Source of the DNA: Rhizobium grahamii
GTDB lineage: Bacteria > Pseudomonadota > Alphaproteobacteria > Rhizobiales > Rhizobiaceae
Direction of reading: 5' to 3'
Length of the DNA stretch: 64,000 nucleotides
Assembly (NCBI RefSeq): GCF_009498215.1
Contig: NZ_CP043498.1
Coordinates: 2,108,001-2,172,000 of the forward strand
The notes beneath the pieces are model-generated. The model was not told where the DNA came from. It saw only the letters and a program-made list of their open reading frames with translations, and did no database searches. A program made the position numbers and the translations under genes. This document shows, in pieces, positions 1 through 9,220 of this stretch. The first letter of the stretch is position 1; each line of letters starts with the position of its first letter.

Positions 1-2
1 CG

Positions 3-608
3 CCCGCCGATATCATCGAGGTCGCCGAAGAAACCTCCAGGATCGTTCGCGTCGGCAATGTGATCATGGAAAAGGCAATCTCGCATCTGGCGCGCATATC
101 GCGGCTGCCCGGCATGCAGGACAGCTATCTCGCCATCAATTTCTCGCCCTTGCAGTTCGAAGCAGCCCTCCCCGCGCGCCTGGCCTCGCTGCTCGGACGC
201 CACGGTATCCGGCCGGAGCGGATTGTCGTCGAGATCACCGAAGCCGTGCTCATGCACAACAACCCGGAAATCCGAACGATCGTCGGCGAGATTCGCCGGT
301 TTGGTTGCCGCATCGCGCTCGACGATTTCGGTACCGGATATTCGTCGCTGAGCTACCTGAACCGCTTCCCTGTCGATATCATCAAGGTCGACCAGTCCTT
401 CACGCGGTCGATCAACGACGCAAACGAAGGCGTGCGCCAAAAGAGCCGGACGCTGGTCGAGAGCATCACGACGCTCTCCCACAAGATGGGCTGCGCCGTC
501 ATCGCCGAAGGCATAGAGACCGAAGACGAATGCCGAACGCTGCATGACATGGGCCTCGATTTCGGGCAGGGTTATCTCTTCCATCGCCCCAGAATGCCGA
601 TCGCCTGA
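3..608 (+). CDS. EAL-domain cyclic-di-GMP phosphodiesterase (3' part)
   Basis: C-terminal part of a protein that enters the window from the left; the frame is open from base 3 with no start needed. EAL domains hydrolyse c-di-GMP to pGpG and so tune motility and biofilm formation. Visible landmarks are VVEITEAVLMHN, the metal-site segment ALDDFGTGYSSLSYL, IIKVDQSF, and the late motif VIAEGIETEDE followed by GQGYLFHRP, in normal order and spacing. The acidic and lysine residues expected for catalysis (DD, K of IKVD, E of AEGIE) are present, so it is probably active. Any sensor, GGDEF or membrane part lies outside the window. An orphan periplasmic binding protein follows about 65 bases downstream on the same strand. 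Confidence 0.9.
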   Translation, partial: PADIIEVAEETSRIVRVGNVIMEKAISHLARISRLPGMQDSYLAINFSPLQFEAALPARLASLLGRHGIRPERIVVEITEAVLMHNNPEIRTIVGEIRRFGCRIALDDFGTGYSSLSYLNRFPVDIIKVDQSFTRSINDANEGVRQKSRTLVESITTLSHKMGCAVIAEGIETEDECRTLHDMGLDFGQGYLFHRPRMPIA

Positions 609-674
609 TCGAGATACTCGCTGATGCAACGCCTGTGGTGGCGCGCGCATCCTGACAACCCCGAGGAAGGCCTG

Positions 675-1397
675 ATGTTCAAACGCTTGATGCTACTCGC
701 GCTGCTTTGCCTTCCTTCGTTTGTCGCCGCACAGGCCGCGACCGTCACACTTCTAACCGAGGAATACTCGCCCTTCAGCTACCGCGAGGGCAAGGTGCTG
801 AAAGGCGCCTCCATAGAGCAGGTCGACAAGATCATGACTGCTGTCGGCGTCGATTACTCGATCGAGATGGTGCCCTGGACACGCGCCTACAGCCAGGCTC
901 AGACGACACCGATGAGCTGCGTTTTCACGACGGCCCACAGCCCGCAGCGCGATCAGATCTTCAAGTGGATCGAACCGCTTCTGGTCGACCGCAACATCCT
1001 CGTCGCCAAGGTAGGATCGAGCGTCTCCGCAACCGATCTTGATGATGCCAAGAAGTACACGGTTGGCACCCATCGCGGCGACTACACCGAGACGCTTCTG
1101 AAGGAAAAAGGCTTCACCCGGATCGATCTCGCCAGCGACTTCAACGGCACCCTGCGTAAGCTGCTCAACGGTCGCGTGGATCTCATGCCAATTTCGGAGC
1201 CCTATTTCGAAAAGATAAAGGCGGAGCAGCCGCTGCGGCGCGTGGCGCTGCTCGCATCGCAGGCAATGGGCATCGCCTGCGAAAAGAGCTTTCCCGAAGA
1301 CCTGCGGGCGAAAATGCAGGATGCCTTGAGCAAGCTCATTGCCGATGGCACGCAGAAAGAGATTTTCGCTCGGTACGGCCTACATACGGCCGAGTAA
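675..1397 (+). CDS. Periplasmic substrate-binding protein, family 3-like
   Basis: 240 residues. A start at 675 is preferred over the upstream in-frame ATG at 624 because it has a GAGGAAGG ribosome site and opens directly with a signal peptide ([21 protein letters not shown]). The mature part begins [13 protein letters not shown], the usual first strand of amino-acid-type (SBP_bac_3) binding proteins, and ends with a typical family 3 tail, EIFARYGL. No permease or ATPase gene is adjacent, so it may serve a remote transporter or act as a sensor partner; closeness to the EAL gene suggests the second option but does not prove it. The ligand cannot be read from sequence. Confidence 0.8.
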   Translation: MFKRLMLLALLCLPSFVAAQAATVTLLTEEYSPFSYREGKVLKGASIEQVDKIMTAVGVDYSIEMVPWTRAYSQAQTTPMSCVFTTAHSPQRDQIFKWIEPLLVDRNILVAKVGSSVSATDLDDAKKYTVGTHRGDYTETLLKEKGFTRIDLASDFNGTLRKLLNGRVDLMPISEPYFEKIKAEQPLRRVALLASQAMGIACEKSFPEDLRAKMQDALSKLIADGTQKEIFARYGLHTAE

Positions 1398-1481
1398 GGC
1401 TGCCAAGCAGCACGGAATGCTTGACACCGGCGCCGTTTCGCGGTGGTGACAGGCAACCGACCTCGCAAGGAACGAAGACCC

Positions 1482-2200
1482 ATGCTGATCATCGCCGGCC
1501 TCGGCAACCCCGGCAGCAAGTATGCCGGCAACCGACACAACATCGGCTTCATGGCCGTCGACGCCATCTACCGGCGCCACAGCTTTTCGCCATGGTCGAA
1601 GAAGTTCAAGGCCGAGATCTCCGAAGGCGAGCTTGGCGGCGAGAAGGTGTTGCTCATCAAGCCGCAGACCTACATGAACCTCTCGGGCGAATCCGTTGGC
1701 GAGGCCATGCGCTTCTACAAGCTGCAACCCGCCGACCTCATTGCCATCTACGACGAACTCGACCTGCCCCCGCTAAGGCCCGTATCAAGACCGGTGGCGG
1801 GCACGGTGGCCATAACGGCATCAAGTCTCTGGACGCCCATTGTGGCAAGGAATATCGCCGTCTGCGCCTCGGCATCGGCCATCCTGGCAACAAGGATCTG
1901 GTGCACCACTATGTACTCGGCGATTTTGCCAAGGTCGACCAGACCTGGCTCGAACCGATGCTGGATGCGCTCGCCGACAACGCCGAGATGCTTGTGCGGA
2001 AGGAAGATTCGCAGCTCATGAACAAGCTGGCCCTCGCCGTCGGCGCCAAGGCCGACGAGGACAACCCGAAGGCGGAGAAAAAGCCCGCCGCCAAGTCGCA
2101 CATTCATCAGGCACGGAACCATGCCCAGCCGAAGGCTCTCCCGACGACCGGTCCCATGGCCGAAATGCTGAAGAAGATGTTCGGGAACAAGGGAGAGTGA
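1482..2200 (+). pseudogene. pth: Peptidyl-tRNA hydrolase, interrupted by a one-base frameshift
   Basis: Pth releases peptides from peptidyl-tRNA so the tRNA can be reused. The first part reads from ATG 1482 (AAGGAA site upstream): [20 protein letters not shown], with the catalytic His in RHNIGF, then PQTYMNLSG and IYDELDLPP. At the C run 1767-1771 the frame breaks; homology resumes one frame over at 1772 with [16 protein letters not shown] and RLGIGHPG and runs to the stop at 2200. Restoring one C gives a normal protein of about 239 residues with the long alphaproteobacterial tail (EKKPAAKSH, ending [11 protein letters not shown]). Because Pth is essential in well-studied bacteria, a sequencing error is likelier than a true null. 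The downstream acetyltransferase starts 2 bases after the stop. Confidence 0.9.
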
Positions 2201-2202
2201 CG

Positions 2203-2652
2203 GTGGCCGGCTCGGCGTTTTCGATCCGCGCGGCTGCGGCGGGCGATCTTGAAAGTCTGCTCGAGCTTTACGGCCACTTGAATTCCAGCGATCCCGCGCT
2301 CAGCCCTGCCAAAGCGGAAGAACGCTACGCCGCGATGCTCGCCCAGCCCGGAATGACGGTTTTTATCGGCTTTCTCGGCGCTGTGCCGACCAGCACGGTT
2401 ACACTGATCGTCGTGCCGAACCTGACGCGAAACGGCGCGCCCTACGCATTGATAGAGAATGTCGTCACCCATGGTGATCACAGGAAACGTGGCCATGCGG
2501 GCGCGCTCATCCGCCATGCCGTCAACGCGGCCTGGGAAACGGGCTGCTATAAGGTCATGCTTCTTACCGGTTCGAAGGATCCTGCGACGCTGCGCTTCTA
2601 CGAGAACTGCGGCTTTACCCAGGACAAGACCGGATACCAGATCCGGCGCTGA
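2203..2652 (+). CDS. GNAT-family N-acetyltransferase
   Basis: 149 residues from GTG 2203, with GGGAGA just upstream; a GTG at 2197 overlapping the pth stop is the alternative. The GNAT fold is clear: IRAAAAGDLESLLELYGHL at the N-terminus, IENVVTHGDHRKRGHAGALI as the acetyl-CoA pyrophosphate loop (R/Q-x-x-G-x-G/A, here RKRGHAG), and LRFYENCGF near the end. The family moves an acetyl group from acetyl-CoA to a small molecule or protein amine; the acceptor is unknown. It is probably translationally coupled to pth, from which it is separated by 2 bases. Confidence 0.85.
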   Translation: MAGSAFSIRAAAAGDLESLLELYGHLNSSDPALSPAKAEERYAAMLAQPGMTVFIGFLGAVPTSTVTLIVVPNLTRNGAPYALIENVVTHGDHRKRGHAGALIRHAVNAAWETGCYKVMLLTGSKDPATLRFYENCGFTQDKTGYQIRR

Positions 2653-2655
2653 CGG

Positions 2656-2967
2656 CTATTCTTCCGGCTCTGCCGTCAACATCAGAGGGAAGTCGGCCTC
2701 CTTGGCGTAATCCATCGCCTCCTTGACCTTCGTCTCGGCGATATCCTTCGTGCAAACAACAACAACGCTCGATCCCAGCTTGTGCGCGGTCATCATGACG
2801 CGGTAGCCGGCTTCCTCGCCCATCCGGAAGACCGCCTTCAGGATCATCACCACGAATTCACGCGGCGTGTAGTCGTCGTTGAAAAGGATGACCTTGTAGA
2901 GCTTCGGCCGATCCAGCTTCGGTTTCGACTTGGTCTTCGGCTTCTGAGCAATATCGTTATCACTCAT
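2656..2967 (-). CDS. clpS: ATP-dependent Clp protease adaptor ClpS
   Basis: 103 residues. ClpS hands proteins with destabilising N-terminal residues to ClpAP. The start at 2967 (MSDNDIAQ) gives the usual short, lysine-rich disordered arm (KPKTKSKPK) before the core; an in-frame ATG at 2991 would add 8 residues. The core shows YKVILFNDDYTPREFVV, whose NDD/Y/TP residues form the N-degron pocket, and then MMTAHKLGSSVVVV and TKVKEAMDYA. Rhizobia often carry two clpS genes; this shorter form resembles what is called ClpS2, but I cannot confirm that from one window. It converges on the acetyltransferase with 3 bases between the stops. Confidence 0.93.
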   Translation of the reverse strand: MSDNDIAQKPKTKSKPKLDRPKLYKVILFNDDYTPREFVVMILKAVFRMGEEAGYRVMMTAHKLGSSVVVVCTKDIAETKVKEAMDYAKEADFPLMLTAEPEE

Positions 2968-3147
2968 CGCAAACCCACCCGTTGATGACATGGAGAGGCG
3001 AGAATGGCTCGCCGATACCTATATCGCGCTGCAAAGGCTGAGGTTCAACCCTCCGAATGCAAGAGACTTGCGTGAAAAGCTTGACCGCAAGGCGCCTTTT
3101 ACCCCATAGCCAGCACCAACGAATTCAAGAACAGCAGGTTTCAGGCC

Positions 3148-4251
3148 ATGGGCTTCAAATGCGGTATCGTCGGTCTGCCGAATGTCGGCAAGTCGACACT
3201 CTTCAACGCGCTGACCAAGACGGCGGCGGCGCAGGCGGCAAACTATCCTTTCTGCACGATCGAGCCGAACACCGGCGAAGTCGCGGTTCCGGATCCACGC
3301 ATGCAGAAGCTGGCTGCTATCGCCGGCTCCAAGGAAATCATTCCGACCCGCATCTCCTTCGTCGACATCGCCGGCCTGGTCCGCGGCGCGTCCAAGGGTG
3401 AAGGCCTCGGCAACAAGTTCCTCGCCAACATCCGCGAAGTCGATGCGGTCGTGCATGTACTGCGCTGCTTCGAGGATGACGACATCACCCACGTCGAGGG
3501 CCGCATCAATCCTGTTGGCGATGCCGACACCATCGAGACCGAGCTGATGCTCGCCGACCTCGAAAGCCTGGAACGCCGCGTCGAACAGACCCGCAAGCGC
3601 GCCGCCTCCAAGGACAAGGAATCGCTGGCTCAGCTGCCGGTCATGGAAGCGGTCATCAAGCTGCTGAACGAAGGCAAGCCCGCCCGTCTTCTCCTGAAGA
3701 CGCTGGCACCTGAGGAGATCGAGATCCTCAAGAGCCTCAACCTGCTGACGTCGCATCCCGTCCTCTACGTCTGCAACGTCGCCGAGGGCGACGCTTCCAC
3801 CGGCAACGAGCACACCAAGGCCGTCGCGGAGATGGCGGAGAAGCAGGGCGCCGAGTGCGTCATCATCTCGGCTGCGATCGAATCCGAAGTGGCACAGCTG
3901 CCGGAAGAGGAAGCCACCGAGTTCCTCTCCGCGCTTGGCCTGGAAGAAGCCGGTCTCGACCGTCTGATCCGCGCCGGCTACCACCTGCTCGACCTGATCA
4001 CCTATTTCACCGTCGGCCCCAAGGAAACCCGCGCCTGGACCATCGTGCGCGGCACCAAGGCCCCGCAGGCCGCTGGCGTCATCCACACCGATTTCGAACG
4101 CGGCTTCATCCGCGCCTTCACCATCGGCTACGACGACTACATCAACTTCAAGGGTGAAGTCGGCGCCAAGGAAGCTGGCAAGGGCCGCGACGAAGGCAAG
4201 GAATACGTCGTCCAGGACGGCGACGTCATCCACTTCCGCTTCAACACCTGA
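3148..4251 (+). CDS. ychF: Redox-regulated ribosome-binding ATPase YchF (Obg family)
   Basis: 367 residues, the normal family length. The P-loop [14 protein letters not shown] is near the N-terminus, followed by [10 protein letters not shown] and the switch [17 protein letters not shown]. In place of the GTPase NKxD signature it has CNVAEGD, the substitution that makes YchF prefer ATP. A helical insert occupies the middle (roughly 125-190) and a C-terminal TGS domain ends the protein ([17 protein letters not shown] to [10 protein letters not shown]). YchF binds the large ribosomal subunit and affects stress responses. In many bacteria pth and ychF are adjacent; here they are separated by the acetyltransferase and clpS. 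Confidence 0.97.
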   Translation: MGFKCGIVGLPNVGKSTLFNALTKTAAAQAANYPFCTIEPNTGEVAVPDPRMQKLAAIAGSKEIIPTRISFVDIAGLVRGASKGEGLGNKFLANIREVDAVVHVLRCFEDDDITHVEGRINPVGDADTIETELMLADLESLERRVEQTRKRAASKDKESLAQLPVMEAVIKLLNEGKPARLLLKTLAPEEIEILKSLNLLTSHPVLYVCNVAEGDASTGNEHTKAVAEMAEKQGAECVIISAAIESEVAQLPEEEATEFLSALGLEEAGLDRLIRAGYHLLDLITYFTVGPKETRAWTIVRGTKAPQAAGVIHTDFERGFIRAFTIGYDDYINFKGEVGAKEAGKGRDEGKEYVVQDGDVIHFRFNT

Positions 4252-4261
4252 TACCGAATTG

Positions 4262-4291
4262 AAAAGACTGCCGCCTACGCGGGCGGCAGTC
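4262..4291 (-). terminator. Intrinsic terminator of the membrane-protein gene
   Basis: A 10-bp perfect stem (gactgccgcc, loop tacgcg, ggcggcagtc, 4266-4291) is followed on the minus strand by TTTT (4265-4262). It overlaps the last codons of the minus-strand gene and lies 14 bases past the ychF stop, so it may partly serve both strands. Confidence 0.75.
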
Positions 4292-5354
4292 TCACCTGCA
4301 TGCCCTCAGGCAGACGGCGCATGACGAAGCGCCGAAGCGGCATCCATCCGGTACCGATGATGAGGACGATCACGCCGACCGTCAGGAGCGTGATGAAGAC
4401 GTAGGTATCGATACTTGCGTCCCCACGGCGGAAGATGCCATAGAGCGCGAAACCCAGCGACAGCAATCCCGATGTCACGAAGGCCCGGCGATCGATAATC
4501 AGGCCGATGAGCATCAGCGCCACGACCGTTGCAACGACCAAAGGCGTGCGCGCCGACATGGTCTGCAGGACGCTCAGGGTTCCGCCTGTCAGGCCGGGCA
4601 GCGATAGCACACTGTAAAGCAAGGCCGGTGCTGCTCCGAGATGCAGCCAGAAGGCGACATCGGAACTGACGGTGCGACGCATCGGATCCTTCAGGTCAAA
4701 GCTCATCGCCAGCGCGAAAAGCCCGACGGCGCAAACGATCGCGATGATCGACAGAACTCCTGGGTGATTGAGTTCGAAGAGAGGATCACCGGAGAGCCAC
4801 GCGAGGGACCGCAGGACAAGCTGCAACAGAACGACTGCCGCTCCCATGATCGACAGCGCAAGCGAAAGCGGAACGCGGTAGACGAGATAGAAGAGCCCCA
4901 TCACGATGGGAAACGCGAGCGTGAACTGCAGTGTATCGCTGCCGCCAAGGTTCATGCTGGTGAAGCCGCTGCCGACCCAGCTTGCCGACATCACCGCGGT
5001 CCACGCCGCGAGCGCAAGGCTGAGGACGACAGCCGGCAAGGCCAGCCGCTGCCGCCGGACAAGGATTTCGGCAAGCACGACGATCGCCGGCAGGACGGCA
5101 TAGGTAGAAGCCAGTCCCCACAGGCCCGCGAGCGCGACGACGATGCCGATCGTTATCAGTACATCATGAAAGCCGCGCACGAAGCTCGGCGTTTCCGTAT
5201 CCGAAAACGGCACCTCTCCAGGGCGCGCAACGGCCGAAGGCATGTCGACTTTCACCCCACGCGCCACAAGGAATGGCAAGAGGCGATCGATCGTTTGCGT
5301 CGGCATGATCCCTTCGCGCGCTGCATCGTCGAGTATCTGCTTCAGTTCGGTCAT
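4275..5354 (-). CDS. Polytopic integral membrane protein of unknown function
   Basis: About 359 residues, starting MTELKQILDDAAREG; an in-frame ATG two codons upstream is also possible. The N-terminal 60 residues are soluble and carry a short helical segment (LDDAAREGIMPTQTIDRLLPFL). From about residue 65 the chain has at least nine hydrophobic stretches, among them VLITIGIVVALAGLWGL and TPLVVATVVALMLIGLIID, ending with a positively charged tail. It looks like the DUF2157-type membrane proteins, but I am not certain. It is transcribed divergently from the MaoC pair, so the 70 bases between them must hold both promoters. Confidence 0.75.
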   Translation of the reverse strand: MTELKQILDDAAREGIMPTQTIDRLLPFLVARGVKVDMPSAVARPGEVPFSDTETPSFVRGFHDVLITIGIVVALAGLWGLASTYAVLPAIVVLAEILVRRQRLALPAVVLSLALAAWTAVMSASWVGSGFTSMNLGGSDTLQFTLAFPIVMGLFYLVYRVPLSLALSIMGAAVVLLQLVLRSLAWLSGDPLFELNHPGVLSIIAIVCAVGLFALAMSFDLKDPMRRTVSSDVAFWLHLGAAPALLYSVLSLPGLTGGTLSVLQTMSARTPLVVATVVALMLIGLIIDRRAFVTSGLLSLGFALYGIFRRGDASIDTYVFITLLTVGVIVLIIGTGWMPLRRFVMRRLPEGMQVRLPPA

Positions 5355-5423
5355 GGACAAGTTTTCGCTGGAATCGTTGTAACTCAGGCGATGCTATTGT
5401 AATCGATATGAAACTCCTATGAG

Positions 5424-5906
5424 GTGCAGACGAATTTGTCCGATCCCAAACTTGCCTTCGAGGATTTTCAGCCCGGCCGACGTTTCGCGCTGGGGCCGAA
5501 GACGGTAACCGCGACCGAGATCGTGGAGTTTGCCGAAGAATTCGATCCGCAGCCGATGCATGTCGACGAGACCGCCGGCCGCGCAAGCATCCTCGGCGGC
5601 CTTGCCGCCTCCGGCTGGCACACCTCCGCTCTTTTCATGCGGATGATGGCGGAGAGCTTCCTCCTTCGCTCCAACTCGCAAGGCGCTCCCGGCGTCGACT
5701 TCATGGAATGGCGCAAGCCTGTTCTGGCCGGCGATACCATCTCCGGATACTCGACGGTGCTGGAGGCACGCCCGCTCCGCTCGCGATCGGGTATCGGCAT
5801 GGTGAAATTCCGCCATGAGGTCGAGAACCAGAAGGGCGAGCTTGTCTGCGTGGCGGAGAATTCGATCATGTTCGTCCTGCGCGAGCCACAGGAGAAGCCG
5901 GCATGA
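5424..5906 (+). CDS. MaoC-family hydratase/dehydratase (first of a pair)
   Basis: 160 residues from GTG 5424; a TTG at 5436 behind GAGG is an alternative. It has a single hotdog domain with the hydratase signature FAEEFDPQPMHVDETAG, where the Asp and His are the expected catalytic pair, and then ILGGLAASGWHTSALFMRMM. MaoC-like enzymes add or remove water on enoyl-CoA thioesters. The next gene encodes a second copy of the same fold and overlaps by 4 bases, so the two may form a heterodimer resembling the double-hotdog enzymes. The substrate is unknown. Confidence 0.88.
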   Translation: MQTNLSDPKLAFEDFQPGRRFALGPKTVTATEIVEFAEEFDPQPMHVDETAGRASILGGLAASGWHTSALFMRMMAESFLLRSNSQGAPGVDFMEWRKPVLAGDTISGYSTVLEARPLRSRSGIGMVKFRHEVENQKGELVCVAENSIMFVLREPQEKPA

Positions 5907-6370
5907 TCATGGCGGAACGCTACGCCGTCGGCGAGAAGGTCGAAATCGGCAGCTATCTCTTCACACCGGAACGGATCGTTCATTTCGCCGAGCGTTTCGA
6001 CCCGCAACCGTTCCATCTCGATGAGGACGCGGCGAGGCAATCGCTTTTCGGCGGGCTTTGTGCTTCGGGCTGGCATACCTGCGCGGCCTGGATGCACACC
6101 TTTGTTGCCTATTGGGAACGGGAATGCCTGCGGCTCTTCTCGGAAGGCATCGAGCCGCCGAAGCTCGGCCCCTCACCCGGTTTCCGCACGCTTCAATGGA
6201 TACGGCCGGTGTTTGCCGGTGAGGAAGTCACTTACACCGTGACGTTTCTATCCAGCCGCGCCCTTGCATCGCGTCCGGGACGAAGGCTGAACAGCATTCT
6301 CTGCGAGGGCACGATCGCGGACGGCACGGTGGTCGTCCGCTTCGAAAGCACGGTCATCGAGTTCGAGTAA
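5903..6370 (+). CDS. MaoC-family hydratase/dehydratase (second of a pair)
   Basis: 155 residues. Its ATG overlaps the stop of the previous gene (ATGA), indicating translational coupling. It repeats the same architecture: FAERFDPQPFHLDEDAA holds the catalytic Asp/His, and FGGLCASGWHTCAAWM matches GGLAASGWHTSALFM in its partner. The two proteins are clearly paralogous and keep both catalytic residues, so neither is obviously a degenerate scaffold. It converges on apt with 7 bases between the stops. Confidence 0.88.
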   Translation: MIMAERYAVGEKVEIGSYLFTPERIVHFAERFDPQPFHLDEDAARQSLFGGLCASGWHTCAAWMHTFVAYWERECLRLFSEGIEPPKLGPSPGFRTLQWIRPVFAGEEVTYTVTFLSSRALASRPGRRLNSILCEGTIADGTVVVRFESTVIEFE

Positions 6371-6377
6371 CCGGCCT

Positions 6378-6920
6378 TTAGTGGCCGGAAAACTCGACCA
6401 GTGTGCGCACGTCGACGCCAAGTTCCTCGAGCTTCTTGCGGCCGCCGAGATCCGGCAGATCGATAACAAAGCAAGCAGACACGACCTCGGCGCCGATCTG
6501 ACGGAGAAGCTGCGTCGCGCCGACCGCCGTCCCGCCGGTGGCAATCAGGTCGTCGACGAGGATGACTTTCTCGCCCGGCTGCACCGCATCGCGGTGCATT
6601 TCCATCTCGTCGACACCGTATTCCAGGCTGTAGGCAATCCGCACTGTGTCGTGTGGGAGCTTGCCCTTCTTGCGGATCGGCACGAAACCTGCCGAAAGCT
6701 GGTGCGCCACGGCACCGCCAAGAATGAAGCCACGGGCTTCCATTCCGGCAATCTTGTCGATTTTCATGCCGGCATACGGCTGGACGAGCTCATCGATGGC
6801 GCGACGAAATGCGCGCGCATTGCCGAGAAGCGTCGTGATGTCGCGAAAGATGATGCCGGGCTTGGGATAGTCCGGAATGGAGCGAATGCTGGCTGCAAGC
6901 TCCGAGGTCTTGTCGTTCAT
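6378..6920 (-). CDS. apt: Adenine phosphoribosyltransferase
   Basis: 180 residues from MNDKTSEL. Apt salvages adenine by joining it to PRPP to make AMP. The PRPP-binding loop [14 protein letters not shown] is exact; [13 protein letters not shown] and [14 protein letters not shown] are the other family hallmarks, and the flexible loop has [16 protein letters not shown]. It lies just downstream of the petABC operon on the same strand but behind that operon's terminator, so it probably has its own promoter in the 6921-6980 gap. Confidence 0.97.
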   Translation of the reverse strand: MNDKTSELAASIRSIPDYPKPGIIFRDITTLLGNARAFRRAIDELVQPYAGMKIDKIAGMEARGFILGGAVAHQLSAGFVPIRKKGKLPHDTVRIAYSLEYGVDEMEMHRDAVQPGEKVILVDDLIATGGTAVGATQLLRQIGAEVVSACFVIDLPDLGGRKKLEELGVDVRTLVEFSGH

Positions 6921-6984
6921 GGAAGATCCATATCTGCAGGGTCGAAAGTTGGCGCACCCTATCAATTGCGACAGACGGAACCAA

Positions 6985-7012
6985 CAAAAAAGGCGACCCG
7001 AAGGTCGCCTTT
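6985..7012 (-). terminator. Intrinsic terminator of petABC
   Basis: A 10-bp perfect stem (aaaggcgacc / ggtcgccttt) with a CGAA loop on the plus strand (TTCG on the minus), followed on the minus strand by a run of T. It lies 23 bases past the petC stop. Confidence 0.88.
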
Positions 7013-7034
7013 CAGGAATGTGAGAGCGAAACTC

Positions 7035-7904
7035 TCAGTGTTCCTTGTTCGCGTAAACCGAGCGCTTCGTCAGATAGATCAGCACCGAGAAGATCAGCAG
7101 GAACACCATGACCATGAAGCCGGTGTGCTTGCGCTCAACCAGATGCGGCTCTGCAGCCCACATCAGGAAGGACGAGACGTCCTTGGCATACTGGTCGACC
7201 GTCGCCGGCGACCCATCGTCGTAGGTCACCTGTCCATCCGACAGCGGCTTCGGCATCGCGAAAACCGCGGCGGCATGGAAGTACGGATTGTAGTGGGCGC
7301 CCTGCGGCACCTGGAACCCGGCAGGCGGCTCTTCGTAGCCGGTCAGCAGCGAGTAGATGTAATCCGGGCCGCCTTCCTGGTACTGTGTGAAGATATCGAA
7401 GACGAAACGCGGGAAGCCGCGCTCGACTTCGCGTGCCTTCGCGATCAGCGAGAAGTCCGGCGGCGCAGCACCGTTGTTCGACGCTGCGGCTGCCTCGGCA
7501 TTCGCGAACGGCGACGGGAAGTAGTCGGAAGGCACGGCCTTGCGGGTGTACATGTCACCGCTGGCATTCGGACCGTCCTGCACTTCGTAGTTCGCCGCGA
7601 AAGCCTTGACCTGCGCGTCCGAGTAGCCGAGGTCGCCCAGCATGCGGAACGGCACCAGCTTCATCGAGTGACAGGCGGCACAGACTTCCGTGTAGACCTT
7701 CAGGCCGCGCTGAAGCTGAGCCTTGTCGTAGGTGCCGAACGGGCCGGCGAAGGACCAGTCGACTTCTTTCGGCTCCTTCAACGGATAGTGCGGGGTCGCG
7801 GCCTCGTGGTGCTCAGCAGGCTTTGCAGCCTCCTCAGCGAGAGCTGCGGTTCCGAGACCGGCGACGACTGCGAGCGACAGAATGCTTGCAACAAGCTTTT
7901 TCAT
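7035..7904 (-). CDS. petC: Cytochrome c1 of the bc1 complex
   Basis: 289 residues from MKKLVASILSLAVVAGLG, a clear signal peptide ending near AALA. Cytochrome c1 passes electrons from the Rieske protein to soluble or membrane cytochrome c. The heme c site is VCAACHSM, with the family feature LVPFRML straight after it. The C-terminal anchor helix MVMVFLLIFSVLIYLTKRSVY holds the domain on the periplasmic face. It is the last gene of petABC, 25 bases after petB. Unlike the fused cytochrome b/c1 (fbcH) of Bradyrhizobium, b and c1 are separate genes here. Confidence 0.96.
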   Translation of the reverse strand: MKKLVASILSLAVVAGLGTAALAEEAAKPAEHHEAATPHYPLKEPKEVDWSFAGPFGTYDKAQLQRGLKVYTEVCAACHSMKLVPFRMLGDLGYSDAQVKAFAANYEVQDGPNASGDMYTRKAVPSDYFPSPFANAEAAAASNNGAAPPDFSLIAKAREVERGFPRFVFDIFTQYQEGGPDYIYSLLTGYEEPPAGFQVPQGAHYNPYFHAAAVFAMPKPLSDGQVTYDDGSPATVDQYAKDVSSFLMWAAEPHLVERKHTGFMVMVFLLIFSVLIYLTKRSVYANKEH

Positions 7905-7929
7905 GTTTTTATTCCCTCTCGTCGCCCGC

Positions 7930-9207
7930 TTATGCCTTGGCCGTTGCAGCCGAGGCAGTCTTGTTGCGCTTTTCAAGCACGGCTTCCGTGATCGAGTTCG
8001 GGACACGGCGCGGCGTCTCGACGAGACCAAGCACCGGCATGACGACCAGGAAGAAGGCGAAGTAAAGCAGCGTGCAGATCTGCGAGATCGTGGTGTAGAG
8101 GCCTTCCGCCGGCTGCGAACCGAGCCAGCCGAGGATGATCGCGTTGATCACGAACAGCCAGTAAGCCATTTTGTACCACGGACGATAGACCGCCGAACGA
8201 ACCTTCGAGGTGTCGAGCCACGGCAGGAAGAACAGCACGATGATCGCGCCGAACATGACGAGAACGCCTGCGAGCTTCGAGTCGATCGGGCCGACGTTGA
8301 AGGTGATCGAACGCAGCATCGCGTAGAACGGCAGGAAGTACCATTCCGGAACGATGTGAGCCGGCGTCTTCAACGGGTCTGCCGGAATGTAGTTGTCGGC
8401 GTGACCGAGGAAGTTCGGCAGGTAGAAGACGAAGTAGGCGTACACGAGCAGGAAGATCGAAACGCCGAGCGCATCCTTGAGCGTTGCGTAAGGCGTGAAA
8501 CGAACCGTGTCCGTCTTCGTCTTGACTTCGACGCCCGTCGGGTTCGTCTGGCCGGTGACATGCAGCGCCCAGATGTGCAGGACGACGACGCCGGCGATAA
8601 CGAACGGCAGCAGGTAATGCAGCGAGAAGAAGCGGTTCAGCGTCGGGTTTTCAACCGCGAAGCCACCGAGCAGGAACTGCTGCACCCATTCGCCGACCAG
8701 CGGGAATGCCGAGAAGAAGCCGGTGATGACAGTCGCACCCCAGAAGGACATCTGACCCCAGGGAAGAACGTAGCCCATGAAGCCGGTCGCCATCATCAGG
8801 AGATAGATGAGAACGCCGAGGATCCAGAGAATTTCGCGCGGCGCCTTGTAGGAACCGTAGTAAAGGCCACGGGCGATGTGCAGGTAGACGGCGACGAAGA
8901 AGAATGACGCGCCGTTGGCATGCATGTAACGCAGCAGCCAACCGTGGTTGACGTCGCGCATGATCTTTTCGACCGAGTTGAACGCAACCGTCGCTTCGGC
9001 GGCGTAGTGCATCGCGAGCACGACACCGGTCAGGATCTGAACGATCAGCATGACCGACAGCATGGCGCCGAAGGTGTAGGCATAGTTCAGGTTACGCGGA
9101 ACCGGATATGCAACGAAGCTGTCGTAGACGAGACGCGGCAGCGGAAGGCGCGCATCGATCCACTTCTCGAGGCCGGTTGATGGCTCGTAGCTGGAATGGC
9201 CACTCAT
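7930..9207 (-). CDS. petB: Cytochrome b of the bc1 complex
   Basis: 425 residues, the normal alphaproteobacterial length. This membrane subunit binds hemes bL and bH and both quinone sites. Landmarks are [18 protein letters not shown] (heme-ligand helix), [16 protein letters not shown] (Qo-site helix), the second pair of histidines ([10 protein letters not shown] and [10 protein letters not shown]), and [13 protein letters not shown], the PEWY quinol-oxidation motif. About nine hydrophobic helices can be counted. It sits between petA (13 bases upstream) and petC (25 bases downstream) in one operon. Confidence 0.97.
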   Translation of the reverse strand: MSGHSSYEPSTGLEKWIDARLPLPRLVYDSFVAYPVPRNLNYAYTFGAMLSVMLIVQILTGVVLAMHYAAEATVAFNSVEKIMRDVNHGWLLRYMHANGASFFFVAVYLHIARGLYYGSYKAPREILWILGVLIYLLMMATGFMGYVLPWGQMSFWGATVITGFFSAFPLVGEWVQQFLLGGFAVENPTLNRFFSLHYLLPFVIAGVVVLHIWALHVTGQTNPTGVEVKTKTDTVRFTPYATLKDALGVSIFLLVYAYFVFYLPNFLGHADNYIPADPLKTPAHIVPEWYFLPFYAMLRSITFNVGPIDSKLAGVLVMFGAIIVLFFLPWLDTSKVRSAVYRPWYKMAYWLFVINAIILGWLGSQPAEGLYTTISQICTLLYFAFFLVVMPVLGLVETPRRVPNSITEAVLEKRNKTASAATAKA

Positions 9208-9220
9208 AAATCAGTCCCCC

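Noticed and set aside
1776..1780. Programmed frameshifting in pth
   Set aside because: No slippery heptamer with downstream structure is evident, and similar lesions occur elsewhere in G/C runs, so a sequencing error is simpler.
6381..7991. 536-codon open frame on the plus strand
   Set aside because: Antisense to apt and petC, both of which are certain.
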